35,361 bases of DNA from an uncultured Lachnospiraceae bacterium. Lineage in GTDB: Bacteria > Bacillota > Clostridia > Lachnospirales > Lachnospiraceae. How positions within the stretch are numbered: position 1 is the first letter of the stretch; each line of letters starts with the position of its first letter. The notes beneath the pieces were generated by a model. The model ran no database searches. It worked only from the letters and a program-made list of their open reading frames with translations, and was not told where the DNA came from. The DNA is taken from NCBI GenBank assembly GCA_900315735.1, contig ONAD01000022.1, positions 1 through 35,361 on the forward strand. Direction: 5' to 3'. The translations under genes and the position numbers were made by a program. Positions 1 to 8,700 of the stretch are shown here, piece by piece.

Positions 1-47
1 TCATAAGATTATTATGAAGGATTTTAAGGCAAAAGAAAACCCCTAAT

Positions 48-65
48 CCCCTCAAGATTGAGGGG
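48..65. repeat. Perfect 8-bp inverted repeat (hairpin)
   Basis: Two perfect 8-base arms (48-55 and 58-65) flank a two-base centre. No T tract follows directly. It lies just ahead of a better terminator and may belong to the 3' end of a transcript entering from the left. Its function is unknown. Confidence 0.45.
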
Positions 66-76
66 AAGGGGAGTTG

Positions 77-97
77 AAGTGCCAAAGGCACTTTTTT
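77..97 (+). terminator. Rho-independent terminator of an upstream gene
   Basis: A 7-bp perfect stem (77-83 with 87-93) has a three-A loop and runs straight into T residues. No gene lies to its left within the window, so it probably ends a transcript that enters from outside. Confidence 0.65.
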
Positions 98-112
98 ACG
101 CGTAAAAACACA

Positions 113-141
113 TTGATTCATACGAAAAAATGTAATATAAT
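113..141 (+). promoter_or_regulatory. Sigma-A promoter of the DUF4143 ATPase gene
   Basis: The -35 TTGATT (113-118) and -10 TATAAT (136-141) are separated by exactly 17 bp. It lies just after the upstream terminator and about 45 bp before the start codon, so the ATPase gene is likely its own transcription unit. Confidence 0.75.
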
Positions 142-187
142 ACATTAAAAGATATGATAAAATTTAAAGAAGGGAGAGTGGATACAC

Positions 188-1480
188 ATGAAGCGTAAAA
201 TAACATCTAAATTGTATGAGTGGAAAAATATGAAAAAAGGCAGAATGCCTTTGCTTATTTATGGTGCAAGACAGGTTGGAAAAACATTTGAAATGCGGGA
301 ATTTGGAGCATTATATTATAAAAATACAGTCTATGTAAATTTTGAAACGGACGAAAAAATCGGAAAGTATTTTGACACAGATATTCATGCAGATTATATT
401 ATTGCCATATTAGAAAAATATTATCAGGTGAAGATTGTACCGGAAAATACGCTCATTATTTTTGATGAGGTACAGATGTGTGAAAGAGCATTAACTTCTT
501 TAAAATATTTTTCAGAAGAGGCACCGGAATACCATGTAATAGCTGCGGGAAGTCTGCTGGGTGTGGCAGTGAATCGTGAAAAATATCCATTTCCTGTGGG
601 AAAAGTTCAGATGCTTACCATGTATCCGATGGACTTAGAAGAGGTATTGTGGGCTAAGGGAAAGCAACTGCTTTCTGATACCATCCGGGAACATTATGAA
701 AATAATCAGCCGATAGATGAGATATTGCACGAGGAAGCCCTGCAGGAGTTTTATCATTATTGCATTGTTGGAGGAATGCCGGCAGCAGTAAAAGCAGACC
801 TTGCAAAAGACAGTCCATTGGAGCAGACGGAAATCCGTCAGATGCTGTTAAATTCTTATATTGCAGATATGACAAAATATGCCAATCAGACGGACACCGT
901 GCGTATTTTTGAAGCGTATGATTCCCTGCCGGCACAGTTGGAAAAAGAAGCAAAAAAATTTCAGTACAAGCTGATAAAATCAGGAGCACGGGCATCTCAA
1001 TATGGAGATGCAATTGATTGGCTGATTCGGGCTGGAATTGTAAATAAATGCATGAAGTGCAGTCAGGGATTTTATCCGGTTGCGGCATATCAGGATGTAA
1101 GCGCGTTCAAATTATATTACAGTGATATGGGAATTATGTCCGCAAGAATCGGAATGACATTGGAAGTATTACAAAGCATGGAAACAGAACATTTTCGTGG
1201 TATACTGACAGAAAACTATGTCGCAATTGCTTTAAAAACAAATGGTTATGATCTTCATTACTGGGAGTCTGATAATACGGCGGAAGTGGATTTCCTGATA
1301 CAAAAAGACAGTCACGTTATCCCGGTTGAGTGTAAGGCTGGAAACCATGTGAAAGCCAAAAGCATGATGGTTTATATGGAAAAATACAATCCTTCGTATG
1401 CAATCCGGATTTCAACAAGAAATTTTGGAATGGCAAAAGAAATAAAATCAGTTCCGCTATATAGTGTATTTTGCATCTAA
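188..1480 (+). CDS. ATP-binding protein, AAA_14/DUF4143 family
   Basis: The 430-aa product has an N-terminal P-loop ATPase domain with Walker A GARQVGKT (residues 26-33) and Walker B LIIFDE (about 89-94). The C-terminal half is of the DUF4143 type. It ends in a restriction-endonuclease-like motif, with Asp368, Glu381 and Lys383 spaced as in DxnExK nucleases. Such proteins are very common in gut anaerobes, often in several copies per genome. Their role is unsettled; nuclease or toxin-like activity has been suggested but not shown for this one. The start is set by GAAGGGAGAG about 10 bases upstream. It has its own promoter and probable terminator. No truncation is seen; the length is normal for the family. 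Confidence 0.9.
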   Translation: MKRKITSKLYEWKNMKKGRMPLLIYGARQVGKTFEMREFGALYYKNTVYVNFETDEKIGKYFDTDIHADYIIAILEKYYQVKIVPENTLIIFDEVQMCERALTSLKYFSEEAPEYHVIAAGSLLGVAVNREKYPFPVGKVQMLTMYPMDLEEVLWAKGKQLLSDTIREHYENNQPIDEILHEEALQEFYHYCIVGGMPAAVKADLAKDSPLEQTEIRQMLLNSYIADMTKYANQTDTVRIFEAYDSLPAQLEKEAKKFQYKLIKSGARASQYGDAIDWLIRAGIVNKCMKCSQGFYPVAAYQDVSAFKLYYSDMGIMSARIGMTLEVLQSMETEHFRGILTENYVAIALKTNGYDLHYWESDNTAEVDFLIQKDSHVIPVECKAGNHVKAKSMMVYMEKYNPSYAIRISTRNFGMAKEIKSVPLYSVFCI

Positions 1481-1502
1481 AATGTTATGTGCCTTATCGT
1501 AC

Positions 1503-1522
1503 AGCAACAGTAAGTTGCTTTT
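1503..1522 (+). terminator. Probable terminator after the DUF4143 gene
   Basis: The stem AGCAAC/GTTGCT with a five-base loop is followed by a short T run. The stem is only 6 bp and the T run is short, so confidence is moderate. Confidence 0.5.
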
Positions 1523-1569
1523 CCAAAACTGAATTTACCGGTATGATATGGATAAAGGAGGTAGCAACG

Positions 1570-2334
1570 ATGGAGACAAAAAATATTATTCTGGAACTTC
1601 GCACGCAAAAAGGGATGTCTCAGGATGAACTGGCAGAAAAAATCATGGTAACGCGGCAGGCGGTTTCCCGCTGGGAAAATGGTGAAACGGTGCCGAATAC
1701 AGAAACACTGAAACTTTTGTCGAAGGAATTTGATGTTTCGATTAATACGCTTTTGGGAGAACCGAGAAAACTGATTTGCCAGTGCTGTGGAATGCCGATT
1801 GACGATACCATATTAGGTCGCGAAAAAGATGGCACATTGAATGAGGAATATTGCAAGTGGTGCTATGCCGATGGAACGTATACCTATAACAATATGGATG
1901 AATTAATCGACATATGTGTTAAAAATATGGTAAGCGAAGACTTTACAGAAGAGCAGGCGCGCGCATATATGAAAGAAATGCTACCAAAGTTAGATTATTG
2001 GAAAAGATATGATGAACTCAGCGACAATGGAGAGTTTGAGGAGTTTAAACACCAGCTAATAAAGGAAATAAATGAACTTCACATAGACGGACTTCCTAAG
2101 GTCGAAAAATTAAATGCACTGGTAGGAAAATATGTGAATTTAGAGTATACACTTCCGAATGGGAAAAAAGTAAAATTTCTGGATGACCAGAAAACATATC
2201 TTGGAAACCAGCTGGAATCGGAATTTGGCGGTGAAAGATGTTTTGGTATCCTTGCAAATATGGATTTTATCCTGATATGCACTTATGAGGAAAATGGTGA
2301 AAATCCGGAGTTACTTCTTTACAAAAAAAGATGA
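1570..2334 (+). CDS. XRE-family regulator with zinc ribbon domain
   Basis: The 254-aa product begins with a classic XRE helix-turn-helix (residues about 5-60, with the motif VTRQAVSRWENGETVP). This is followed by a cysteine-rich putative zinc-ribbon segment containing CQCCGMP and CKWCYADG. The rest is an uncharacterised C-terminal part. It is probably a DNA-binding regulator whose C-terminus senses metal or a small ligand; this is inference. The start at 1570 is chosen because AAAGGAGG ends about 8 bases upstream. A longer reading from 1471 would overlap the previous gene and lacks a ribosome binding site. It is transcribed alone, and a strong terminator follows. Confidence 0.82.
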   Translation: METKNIILELRTQKGMSQDELAEKIMVTRQAVSRWENGETVPNTETLKLLSKEFDVSINTLLGEPRKLICQCCGMPIDDTILGREKDGTLNEEYCKWCYADGTYTYNNMDELIDICVKNMVSEDFTEEQARAYMKEMLPKLDYWKRYDELSDNGEFEEFKHQLIKEINELHIDGLPKVEKLNALVGKYVNLEYTLPNGKKVKFLDDQKTYLGNQLESEFGGERCFGILANMDFILICTYEENGENPELLLYKKR

Positions 2335-2379
2335 TTGCAGTTTTATTGCAAAAAATTAAATAGTGTGAAATGTTGATGG

Positions 2380-2409
2380 AACGTCGGTACAGTTTGTATC
2401 GGCGTTTTT
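2380..2409 (+). terminator. Rho-independent terminator after the XRE/zinc-ribbon gene
   Basis: Arms 2380-2390 and 2396-2406 form an 11-bp stem that includes two G-U pairs, with loop AGTTT and a T run at the 3' side. Confidence 0.75.
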
Positions 2410-2586
2410 GTGTTGTCAAGCATTCGTAAGAAGTTACCAGTGGAAGGCTCAGTAAGTGTCACTAATTAACATTTTTATTTTAAACCATTTGTGAAAATAT
2501 TTCTGCAATAACCATAGAAAAAGGCAGCTAAATGCGTTAAACTAAAAAATAGTATAGTATTGAAAAAATAAGGAACGGTACAGGAA

Positions 2587-3978
2587 ATGAGAAAGCCAGA
2601 AGAGAACAATAAATTTAGAAAAAAGGAAAATGTTAAAAAGGAAAATGTTAAAAAGGAAAATGTTAAAAAGGAAACTACTAAAAAGGAAGCTGTAAAAAAA
2701 GATTTTTCTCAAAAAGAGCGCAGCAATAAAAAAACGTCCGGGAAAGAGCCATTCAAAAAGCAGCATGGTTCGAAATCGGAACGTCCGGAAAAACACATCT
2801 GCCCACCGGGAGAATGTGATCTTGCAAAAAAATGTGGCGGCTGCCAGTATCAAGGAATGGATTATGAAAAGCAGCTCAATAAGAAGCATCGGGAAGTAAA
2901 AGAACTTTTAGGCAGCTTTGGAAAAGTGGAGCCGGTTATCGGAATGCAGGAGCCATTTCATTATCGGAACAAGGTCAATGCCACGTTTCAGCGGCTGAAA
3001 AACGGAACGGTGATTTCCGGGGCATATCAGCAGGGAACACATTCGGTGGTAAAGATTGATGAATGTCAGATTGAGGATAAGATTGCGGACAGCATCATTT
3101 ATGATATTCGTGGAATGCTTCGTTCCTTTAAAATAAAAGTATATGACGAGGACAGCGGATATGGATTACTGCGTCACGTTCTGGTAAGAAGAGGCTTCCG
3201 TACCGGCGAAGTTATGGTTGTTCTGGTGCTGGCTTCCCCAATTCTGCCGTCAAAAAATAATTTTGTAAAAGCACTTCGTGAAAAGCATCCGGAGGTTACA
3301 ACGGTGGTGGTAAATGTGAATGACCGGCGAACCAGCGTTGTCTTAGGTGAGCGGAATATTACCATTTATGGAAAAGGCTTTATCGAGGACGAGCTGTGTG
3401 GACTTCGTTTTCGCATTTCTCCATCTTCATTCTATCAGGTGAATCCGATGCAGACAGAAATCCTTTATGGTAAAGCCATTGAGTTTGCCGGACTGACCGG
3501 AAAAGAAAAGGTAATTGATGCTTATTGCGGCATTGGTACCATTGGCATGGCAGCAGCAGGAAAAGCCGGCTCTGTCATTGGTGTAGAAGTGAACCGGGAT
3601 GCGGTGCGTGATGCCGTCACCAATGCAAAGCGCAATAACATGAAAAATATCACATTTTACAATGAGGATGCCGGAGAGTTCATGGTCAAGATGGCAGCAC
3701 AGGGCGAGACTGCCGATGTGGTATTCATGGATCCGCCTCGTGCCGGAAGTGACGAGGCATTCCTTTCCTCACTGCTTCAACTTTCCCCAAAGCGTGTGGT
3801 CTATATTTCCTGCAATCCAGTCACCCAGGCACGGGACCTGAAGTATTTTACAAGCCACGGCTACCGGGTGGAGCGGTGCCAGCCGGTGGATATGTTCCCG
3901 TGGACGTATCATGTGGAAGTTGTGTGTGTGCTTTCAAAACTTAAATCAGGACATCATATATCGACAGAAGTTAACTAG
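2587..3978 (+). CDS. rlmD: 23S rRNA (uracil-C5)-methyltransferase, RlmD/RumA type
   Basis: The 463-aa SAM-dependent RNA m5U methyltransferase belongs to the TrmA/RlmD family. A cysteine cluster at C72, C78, C83 and C86 (CGGCQYQ) fits the family's iron-sulfur site. The SAM-binding loop is DAYCGIGTIG. FMDPPRAG is the substrate-base motif, and the catalytic cysteine is C409 in YISCNPVTQARD. Glu444 in TYHVE is the likely general base. Instead of the usual N-terminal TRAM domain, the first ~65 residues are a lysine-rich low-complexity tail encoded by 15-bp tandem repeats. In Bacillota this family methylates U747 and/or U1939 of 23S rRNA; which base is modified here cannot be told. The gene is monocistronic as far as visible. 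Confidence 0.92.
   Translation: MRKPEENNKFRKKENVKKENVKKENVKKETTKKEAVKKDFSQKERSNKKTSGKEPFKKQHGSKSERPEKHICPPGECDLAKKCGGCQYQGMDYEKQLNKKHREVKELLGSFGKVEPVIGMQEPFHYRNKVNATFQRLKNGTVISGAYQQGTHSVVKIDECQIEDKIADSIIYDIRGMLRSFKIKVYDEDSGYGLLRHVLVRRGFRTGEVMVVLVLASPILPSKNNFVKALREKHPEVTTVVVNVNDRRTSVVLGERNITIYGKGFIEDELCGLRFRISPSSFYQVNPMQTEILYGKAIEFAGLTGKEKVIDAYCGIGTIGMAAAGKAGSVIGVEVNRDAVRDAVTNAKRNNMKNITFYNEDAGEFMVKMAAQGETADVVFMDPPRAGSDEAFLSSLLQLSPKRVVYISCNPVTQARDLKYFTSHGYRVERCQPVDMFPWTYHVEVVCVLSKLKSGHHISTEVN
2620..2694 (+). repeat. 15-bp tandem repeat in the 5' end of rlmD
   Basis: Five 15-bp units lie in frame: the first three are identical (aaaaaggaaaatgtt) and the last two have diverged. They encode the pentapeptide repeat KKENV and variants. 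Because the unit is a multiple of three, copy-number change would lengthen or shorten the basic tail without breaking the gene. Confidence 0.9.
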
Positions 3979-4097
3979 ATGATATGAACATGATTTGTGC
4001 AGAGAAAAAAGCAATATATGAAGAGCAGATTTAACGTAATTATTAAAATAAATTTTAGTGAGAGGAAACTTTAAAATTTTGTGGGAGGGATGGAATT

Positions 4098-4373
4098 ATG
4101 CCATTTGAAAAAGGTGGAAGAGCAGACAAACAAGGGAATAGATATGAGATAAACTGTATAATTTATGAACTTCTCAAAATTTTGAATGAAACAAATTATA
4201 GTGTTATTGTTGAAGCACTTGGTATAGATGAAGTTGGTACTGATATATTAGTAACGACTTTTGATGGAGAGAAAGAGCATCAACAATGTAAAGCACGGAA
4301 TGCAAGTAAAGAGTATTGGGATATTTCGGATTTAAAAGGGAAAGGTATATTTTTTCGTGGAAGACTCAGTTAA
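4098..4373 (+). CDS. N-terminal nuclease fragment of the STAND NTPase
   Basis: This 91-aa open frame opens with GGRADKQGNRYE and contains GTDILV followed by QQCKARN, a DxnQxK variant of the PD-(D/E)xK nuclease core of the kind found in Cap4/Mrr-like effector domains. From about residue 85, after the T run at 4350-4355, the frame leaves the conserved sequence and stops within eight codons. The homologous continuation (WKTQLNRDNN and onward) is in the -1 frame. Alone it would lack the rest of the nuclease fold and all of the NTPase. The start ATG has a good ribosome binding site nine bases upstream. Confidence 0.6.
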   Translation: MPFEKGGRADKQGNRYEINCIIYELLKILNETNYSVIVEALGIDEVGTDILVTTFDGEKEHQQCKARNASKEYWDISDLKGKGIFFRGRLS

Positions 4374-5533
4374 ATAGGGATAACAATAGAAGAGTGTCAT
4401 TAGTTAGTCCTATGACGTGTTCCTTTTTGTTTGATTTACATAATCGAGCATGCAATACTAGTGGTAATGCAGAAGATTTTTATGATATACAAATCATGAA
4501 AAGTAGTAAAGAATTTCGAAAATTCTACAAAAGTTTTTGCAAGGAAATGGATTTGAATAGTGAAAAAGAAGTTGATGTCTTAAAAAGTATTGATTATTTG
4601 AAGAGAATTTTTTATAAGCAGATATCAGAATACGAGTTAGAGGAACGTATAAGTCAGAATATACAATATTTGTTTAACAGTGAACAAAAATTAGTTTACA
4701 ATGCATTACTTTCATTTGCTACAGCAGAGAATATATTAGGAAAAGAAATTACACAATCCATATTAAGCGACTATTTTATAAAACAGGAAATTATTCTTCG
4801 ACTAAAAGAGGGAGATAAAAGAATCGCACCGAGAATTGAGGAGATTAATCAAGAGTATAGGGAAAATTTCAGGGCATTGCAAGGTACTTTGATACATAGA
4901 GATGAATTTGATGATTGCATAAAATCTATTGAAAATGAAAAATCAACTATTATTTCTGGAGGTGCTGGTTCTGGAAAAAGTGGGTGTACAGAAGCAATTC
5001 TAAATTATTGCGAAGAAAGGAAAATTCCACATATTGCGATAAAACTTGATCAGAGAATACCTTATAAAAATTGTGAGATTTGGGGAAAAGGGTTAGGACT
5101 TCCCAGTTCAATTGCTCATTCTTTGCACTGCACTTCAAGAAATGAAAATGCAGTAATTATTTTAGATCAATTAGATGCTTTAAGATGGACACAGGCAAAT
5201 TCTAGCGAAGCACTTGCAGTTTGTTTAGAGTTAATTAGACAGGTAGAATACTTAAATTATGAAAGAAAGAAAAAAATAATTATAATATTTGTCTGCAGAA
5301 CATATGATCTTGAAAATGATAATAATATAAAATCTCTATTTAAAAAGAAGGAATCTTCAGAGAATGTTTGGAAAATAGTTAAAGTAGGTGATTTTAAAGA
5401 AGATGTTGTAAAAGATATTATTGGTAAAAACTATGAACAATTGTCATTTAAATTAAAAAGACTATTAAGAATACCAAGTAATCTTTATATCTGGCAACAT
5501 TTGGAAAAAAAGAAATTTATGGGGATGGTTTAA
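4316..5533 (+). CDS. Central P-loop NTPase fragment of the STAND NTPase
   Basis: The open frame is about 405 codons, counted from a TTG at 4316 that has no ribosome binding site and is probably not a real start. Meaningful sequence begins after the T6 run at 4350-4355. It carries Walker A GGAGSGKSG and Walker B VIILDQLDALRW. A later stretch, FVCRTYDLEND, fits the sensor/arginine region of STAND ATPases, followed by the start of a winged-helix-like part (LRIPSNLYIWQHL). It ends 22 bases after the A7 run at 5505-5511. The -1 frame across that run restores KKEIYGDGLITSHLIDKW and reads on into the next segment. Confidence 0.55.
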   Translation: MGYFGFKRERYIFSWKTQLNRDNNRRVSLVSPMTCSFLFDLHNRACNTSGNAEDFYDIQIMKSSKEFRKFYKSFCKEMDLNSEKEVDVLKSIDYLKRIFYKQISEYELEERISQNIQYLFNSEQKLVYNALLSFATAENILGKEITQSILSDYFIKQEIILRLKEGDKRIAPRIEEINQEYRENFRALQGTLIHRDEFDDCIKSIENEKSTIISGGAGSGKSGCTEAILNYCEERKIPHIAIKLDQRIPYKNCEIWGKGLGLPSSIAHSLHCTSRNENAVIILDQLDALRWTQANSSEALAVCLELIRQVEYLNYERKKKIIIIFVCRTYDLENDNNIKSLFKKKESSENVWKIVKVGDFKEDVVKDIIGKNYEQLSFKLKRLLRIPSNLYIWQHLEKKKFMGMV

Positions 5534-5544
5534 TTACCAGTCAT

Positions 5545-8500
5545 TTGATAGATAAATGGTTTGAGCAAATATGTAGAAAAAGTATAACCATGGGATTACA
5601 GCAAAGAACTATTACTGAAACGAAAATAAGAATTGTTGATGTTTTGGAGAAAACAGGACGTTTGTATGTTCCTAAACAAATACTGAATGTTGAAGAAGCT
5701 GGATTAGATTATCTGATATCATCAGAAATTGTTGTGATTCAAAATGATAGGGTGGGCTTTGTGCATCAATCGATTTTAGATTATTTTATGTCACAAAGAA
5801 TGATGGAAAAATATTTTCAGGTGCAAAAGCTGGAAAATATTATAGGCGAAAAATGCAGACAAACGCCCGGAAGACGATATCAGGTACAGATGTTTTTGCA
5901 GAATCTTTTGGAATATAATAGTGAAGACTTCATCTTATTTGGTAAGGAAATGTTAATTTCAGATAACATAAGATATTATGTCAAATATGTTTTTTATGAG
6001 ATTTTGGGACAAATTCAAGAACCAGATGATAATATTATTCAATTCATTATAGATAATTGTGAAAATGAGATTTATGGAAATTATTTGCTGAATAATGTTA
6101 TTTTTACGAGAAAGCAATATATAACTATATTAAGAAATCAAGGTGTTTTAGAACGATGGTATTCGATGGAGGAGAAAAAAAGTATTGTTTTTAATTTGTT
6201 GACGAGTATTGCACCAAATTTAGATGTTGAGGATATTTCTTTTATTGAAAGACATGCTTTTAGTGATAAAAGTGATGATGAGCAGTTTATGCGATGTTTT
6301 CTTCATGATATAACACAGGAAAGTGATGAAATGTTTGAACTTCGGATGATGTTTTATGAACATTATCCGAAGTACGCAAAAGAAATTTATATAGATGTCA
6401 AAACAATGATGAATCAATTTGAAGGGAGAACGATACGGCTTATTTCATTTTTGCTGAAAAATAAAATTAAAAGTCAAGGGAGATATGTATATCGTTACGA
6501 GGAAGAATTAGTGGATTCAGATAATTCTTTTTTAGTGGATAACGGGGAATATATACTTAAAGAATTGCTTCAATATATACCAAAGGAGTGTGGGTATGAA
6601 GTAAAGTATGGCGATTGGTCAGGAGTACATATGTATAAAAGTAGTATTGAAAGGACTTGTGTGGAGTTAGTTAAAAAGGCGACCATAGCTTTGTGCTACA
6701 AATCTCCAGAGTATTTTTGGAAATGCTATGAACCATATATGGGGCAGGGGTATTATGTGTTTAATGAAATTATTCTAACAGGATTGACAGTTTTGTCTCC
6801 TGAATATAGTAATCGGATAATGCGTTATCTCTGCAGTGATATGGACAAAAATATTTTTGATTACACGAGTGGAGCAGAAGATGAATTAGGGCTTGTAAAA
6901 GAGGTTCTAAAAATTCATGGGAATAGTTGTGATAAAGAAGAATTATTAATGATAGAAAATGCAATTTGCCGATATATTTCTCCAAAGGCGTCTGAATGGT
7001 ATAAAAGAAGAATTGAGCAGAATGAACGAAAAGAATGTCAACCTGTGTATTGGAGTTTTTGGGGAGATTTGCAGTATGAATTATTACGATATTTACCAGA
7101 AGAGAGAATTAGCAAAAAAGCAAAAGAATTATTGCGTATACTAGATAGGCGTTTTCATAAAGAACCGTTGTGCTATTATAATAAGAATGGACATGCAGGA
7201 TGGAGAAAGTCTCCTGTTTCAGGTAAAAATATTAGTAAGGGTCAGTGGCTTCAAATTATTACAAACAACAAGTTGAAGAATCGAGATGGTCGTAGATGGA
7301 TTGAAGTAGAAGGCGGATTTATTGAAAGTTCTTATGAAGCCTATGCAAGTGATTTTCAATTGGTGGTAGAACAACATCCACAGGAGATGATAGAACTTGT
7401 TTTAAAGAATAAGGAACGAGTGTTGCCTGCTTTTGTAGATTCGCTGTTTTTAGGAGTGGAAGTATCGGAAAAGTTGGATGAGGTTGATTCTGTAGTTATA
7501 GAGAGGTTATTGGTTGAATTTCCGTGTGACATGAAAAGTTATAGGGCTTTGTATTTTTGTAAGATAGTTGAAAAAATAAGTAATGTTAATTGGTCACCGG
7601 AGGTAATGGAACAATTAATGAATATTGCTTTGAGACATTGCAATCCAGAATTAGATAACCCAATGGTAACAAATTCAGAAGATAAAGAAATGAAGAGTTG
7701 CAATATGTTGCATAGCAATGCATTAAACTGTGTGAGAGGCAGTGCAGCAATGGTGATAGGACATTTGCTCTGGGAAGATCAGGAAGCGTTTTTACGATTT
7801 AAAGATGTTATTGAAGGATTGATGAAAGATGAAAATCCTGCAGTGCGTTTTGCTTCATTGTATGCTTTATGGCCATCTTATAATATTGATAGAGAATGGG
7901 CTGCGGAAAAGATATTGCATTTGTATGAGTCAGACATTCGAATGGCAAGTTTTTGTGATTCGAAAAATATGTTCTTTCTCTTATATCCCCAATATAAAGA
8001 AAGAATTATTCGCATTATCGAGAAATGTTTTGAATCTGAAGATAAGCAACTTGTAGAGTTAGGAGGATATGCTGTCTGCGAATTTTATATACGACATAAT
8101 GAATTTGAAGCAACTATAATGGCTGTTCAATCTAAAAGTGAAGAGCAAATCAAGGTTATATTAGATATGGCTGTAATTTATTTGAACGTCAATGATTATC
8201 GAAATAAAGCCAAAAATATAATACTTACTTATAAGAACGTTGATGCAGATGTAGAATTTCCATTAGCCAAAATGTTTTATGATAAGTATGTTGATGCCGA
8301 GCGTGATAAAGTGTTTTTGCAGGAATTTATGAAAACTAAAGTAAGTAGAAGGTTGGTAAGGGCATTTGTTCGTTATTTAGAGGAAAGTGCAGTTTTTGTC
8401 GTTGATTATGCAGATATTATAATACAGCTTTGCGAGAATGTTTTAAAGATGGAGATTAAAGAGTTGAGAAAACAATGGGGCATAGAAAATGAGCTTTCAA

Positions 8501-8652
8501 AGCTGATTATTTCTTTATATGATAAGACCGCTAATTCTAGTAGAATGACAGATAAACAGATCGCTGATAAGTGTTTAAACTTATGGGATATCATGTTTGA
8601 AAGACAACTTGGATCAGTAAGAGAAATTAGCAGACAATTGATGGAACGGTAA
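5545..8652 (+). CDS. C-terminal sensor/helical fragment of the STAND NTPase
   Basis: The 1,035-codon frame is counted from a TTG without a ribosome binding site. Continuity with the preceding segment shows it is the C-terminal two-thirds of the NTPase. The first ~80 residues (ending VGFVHQSILDYFMSQRMM) resemble the end of the NTPase helical domain. The remainder is long, without membrane segments, and appears mostly helical. Stretches around residues 720-800 (for example AVRFASLYALWPSYN) look HEAT-repeat-like, as expected for a ligand-sensing region. It stays open over 3.1 kb with no further lesion. Confidence 0.6.
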   Translation: MIDKWFEQICRKSITMGLQQRTITETKIRIVDVLEKTGRLYVPKQILNVEEAGLDYLISSEIVVIQNDRVGFVHQSILDYFMSQRMMEKYFQVQKLENIIGEKCRQTPGRRYQVQMFLQNLLEYNSEDFILFGKEMLISDNIRYYVKYVFYEILGQIQEPDDNIIQFIIDNCENEIYGNYLLNNVIFTRKQYITILRNQGVLERWYSMEEKKSIVFNLLTSIAPNLDVEDISFIERHAFSDKSDDEQFMRCFLHDITQESDEMFELRMMFYEHYPKYAKEIYIDVKTMMNQFEGRTIRLISFLLKNKIKSQGRYVYRYEEELVDSDNSFLVDNGEYILKELLQYIPKECGYEVKYGDWSGVHMYKSSIERTCVELVKKATIALCYKSPEYFWKCYEPYMGQGYYVFNEIILTGLTVLSPEYSNRIMRYLCSDMDKNIFDYTSGAEDELGLVKEVLKIHGNSCDKEELLMIENAICRYISPKASEWYKRRIEQNERKECQPVYWSFWGDLQYELLRYLPEERISKKAKELLRILDRRFHKEPLCYYNKNGHAGWRKSPVSGKNISKGQWLQIITNNKLKNRDGRRWIEVEGGFIESSYEAYASDFQLVVEQHPQEMIELVLKNKERVLPAFVDSLFLGVEVSEKLDEVDSVVIERLLVEFPCDMKSYRALYFCKIVEKISNVNWSPEVMEQLMNIALRHCNPELDNPMVTNSEDKEMKSCNMLHSNALNCVRGSAAMVIGHLLWEDQEAFLRFKDVIEGLMKDENPAVRFASLYALWPSYNIDREWAAEKILHLYESDIRMASFCDSKNMFFLLYPQYKERIIRIIEKCFESEDKQLVELGGYAVCEFYIRHNEFEATIMAVQSKSEEQIKVILDMAVIYLNVNDYRNKAKNIILTYKNVDADVEFPLAKMFYDKYVDAERDKVFLQEFMKTKVSRRLVRAFVRYLEESAVFVVDYADIIIQLCENVLKMEIKELRKQWGIENELSKLIISLYDKTANSSRMTDKQIADKCLNLWDIMFERQLGSVREISRQLMER

Positions 8653-8700
8653 AGAGAGAGAGGGAGCCAAAGAAAATATAGAAATGCAGGTGATAAAGTT

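Larger units (their letters stand above)
4098..8652 (+). pseudogene. STAND-type NTPase with nuclease domain, split by two -1 frame breaks
   Basis: Read with two -1 shifts, this is one ~1,518-residue protein. It runs from an N-terminal PD-(D/E)xK-like nuclease (Asp49, Gln63-x-Lys65) through a P-loop NTPase (Walker A GGAGSGKS near 4958, Walker B VIILDQLDAL near 5152) to about 1,000 residues of probably helical repeats. That order is typical of STAND/NACHT-like anti-phage NTPases of the Avs kind, so a defence role is inferred. The first break is at T6 (4350-4355) and the second at A7 (5505-5511). Both could be single-base deletions, sequencing indels or recoding. The second is a zero-frame A_AAA_AAG. 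No other stops occur, so any decay is recent. The block looks more AT-rich than its neighbours, suggesting acquisition by transfer. GGGAGGG precedes the start. Confidence 0.75.

Noticed and set aside
654..1088. 144-codon minus-strand ORF inside the DUF4143 gene
   Set aside because: It is an antisense shadow of a well-supported gene, with no ribosome binding site and an unlikely composition.
2530..2558. Sigma-A promoter before rlmD
   Set aside because: TATAGT is an acceptable -10, but no recognisable -35 is found at 16-18 bp.
4350..4355. Classical -1 ribosomal frameshift site at the first NTPase break
   Set aside because: The zero frame reads ATA TTT TTT CGT, so the P-site slip would place TTT on ATT. 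This is not a canonical X_XXY_YYZ heptamer, so an indel or transcriptional slippage is preferred.
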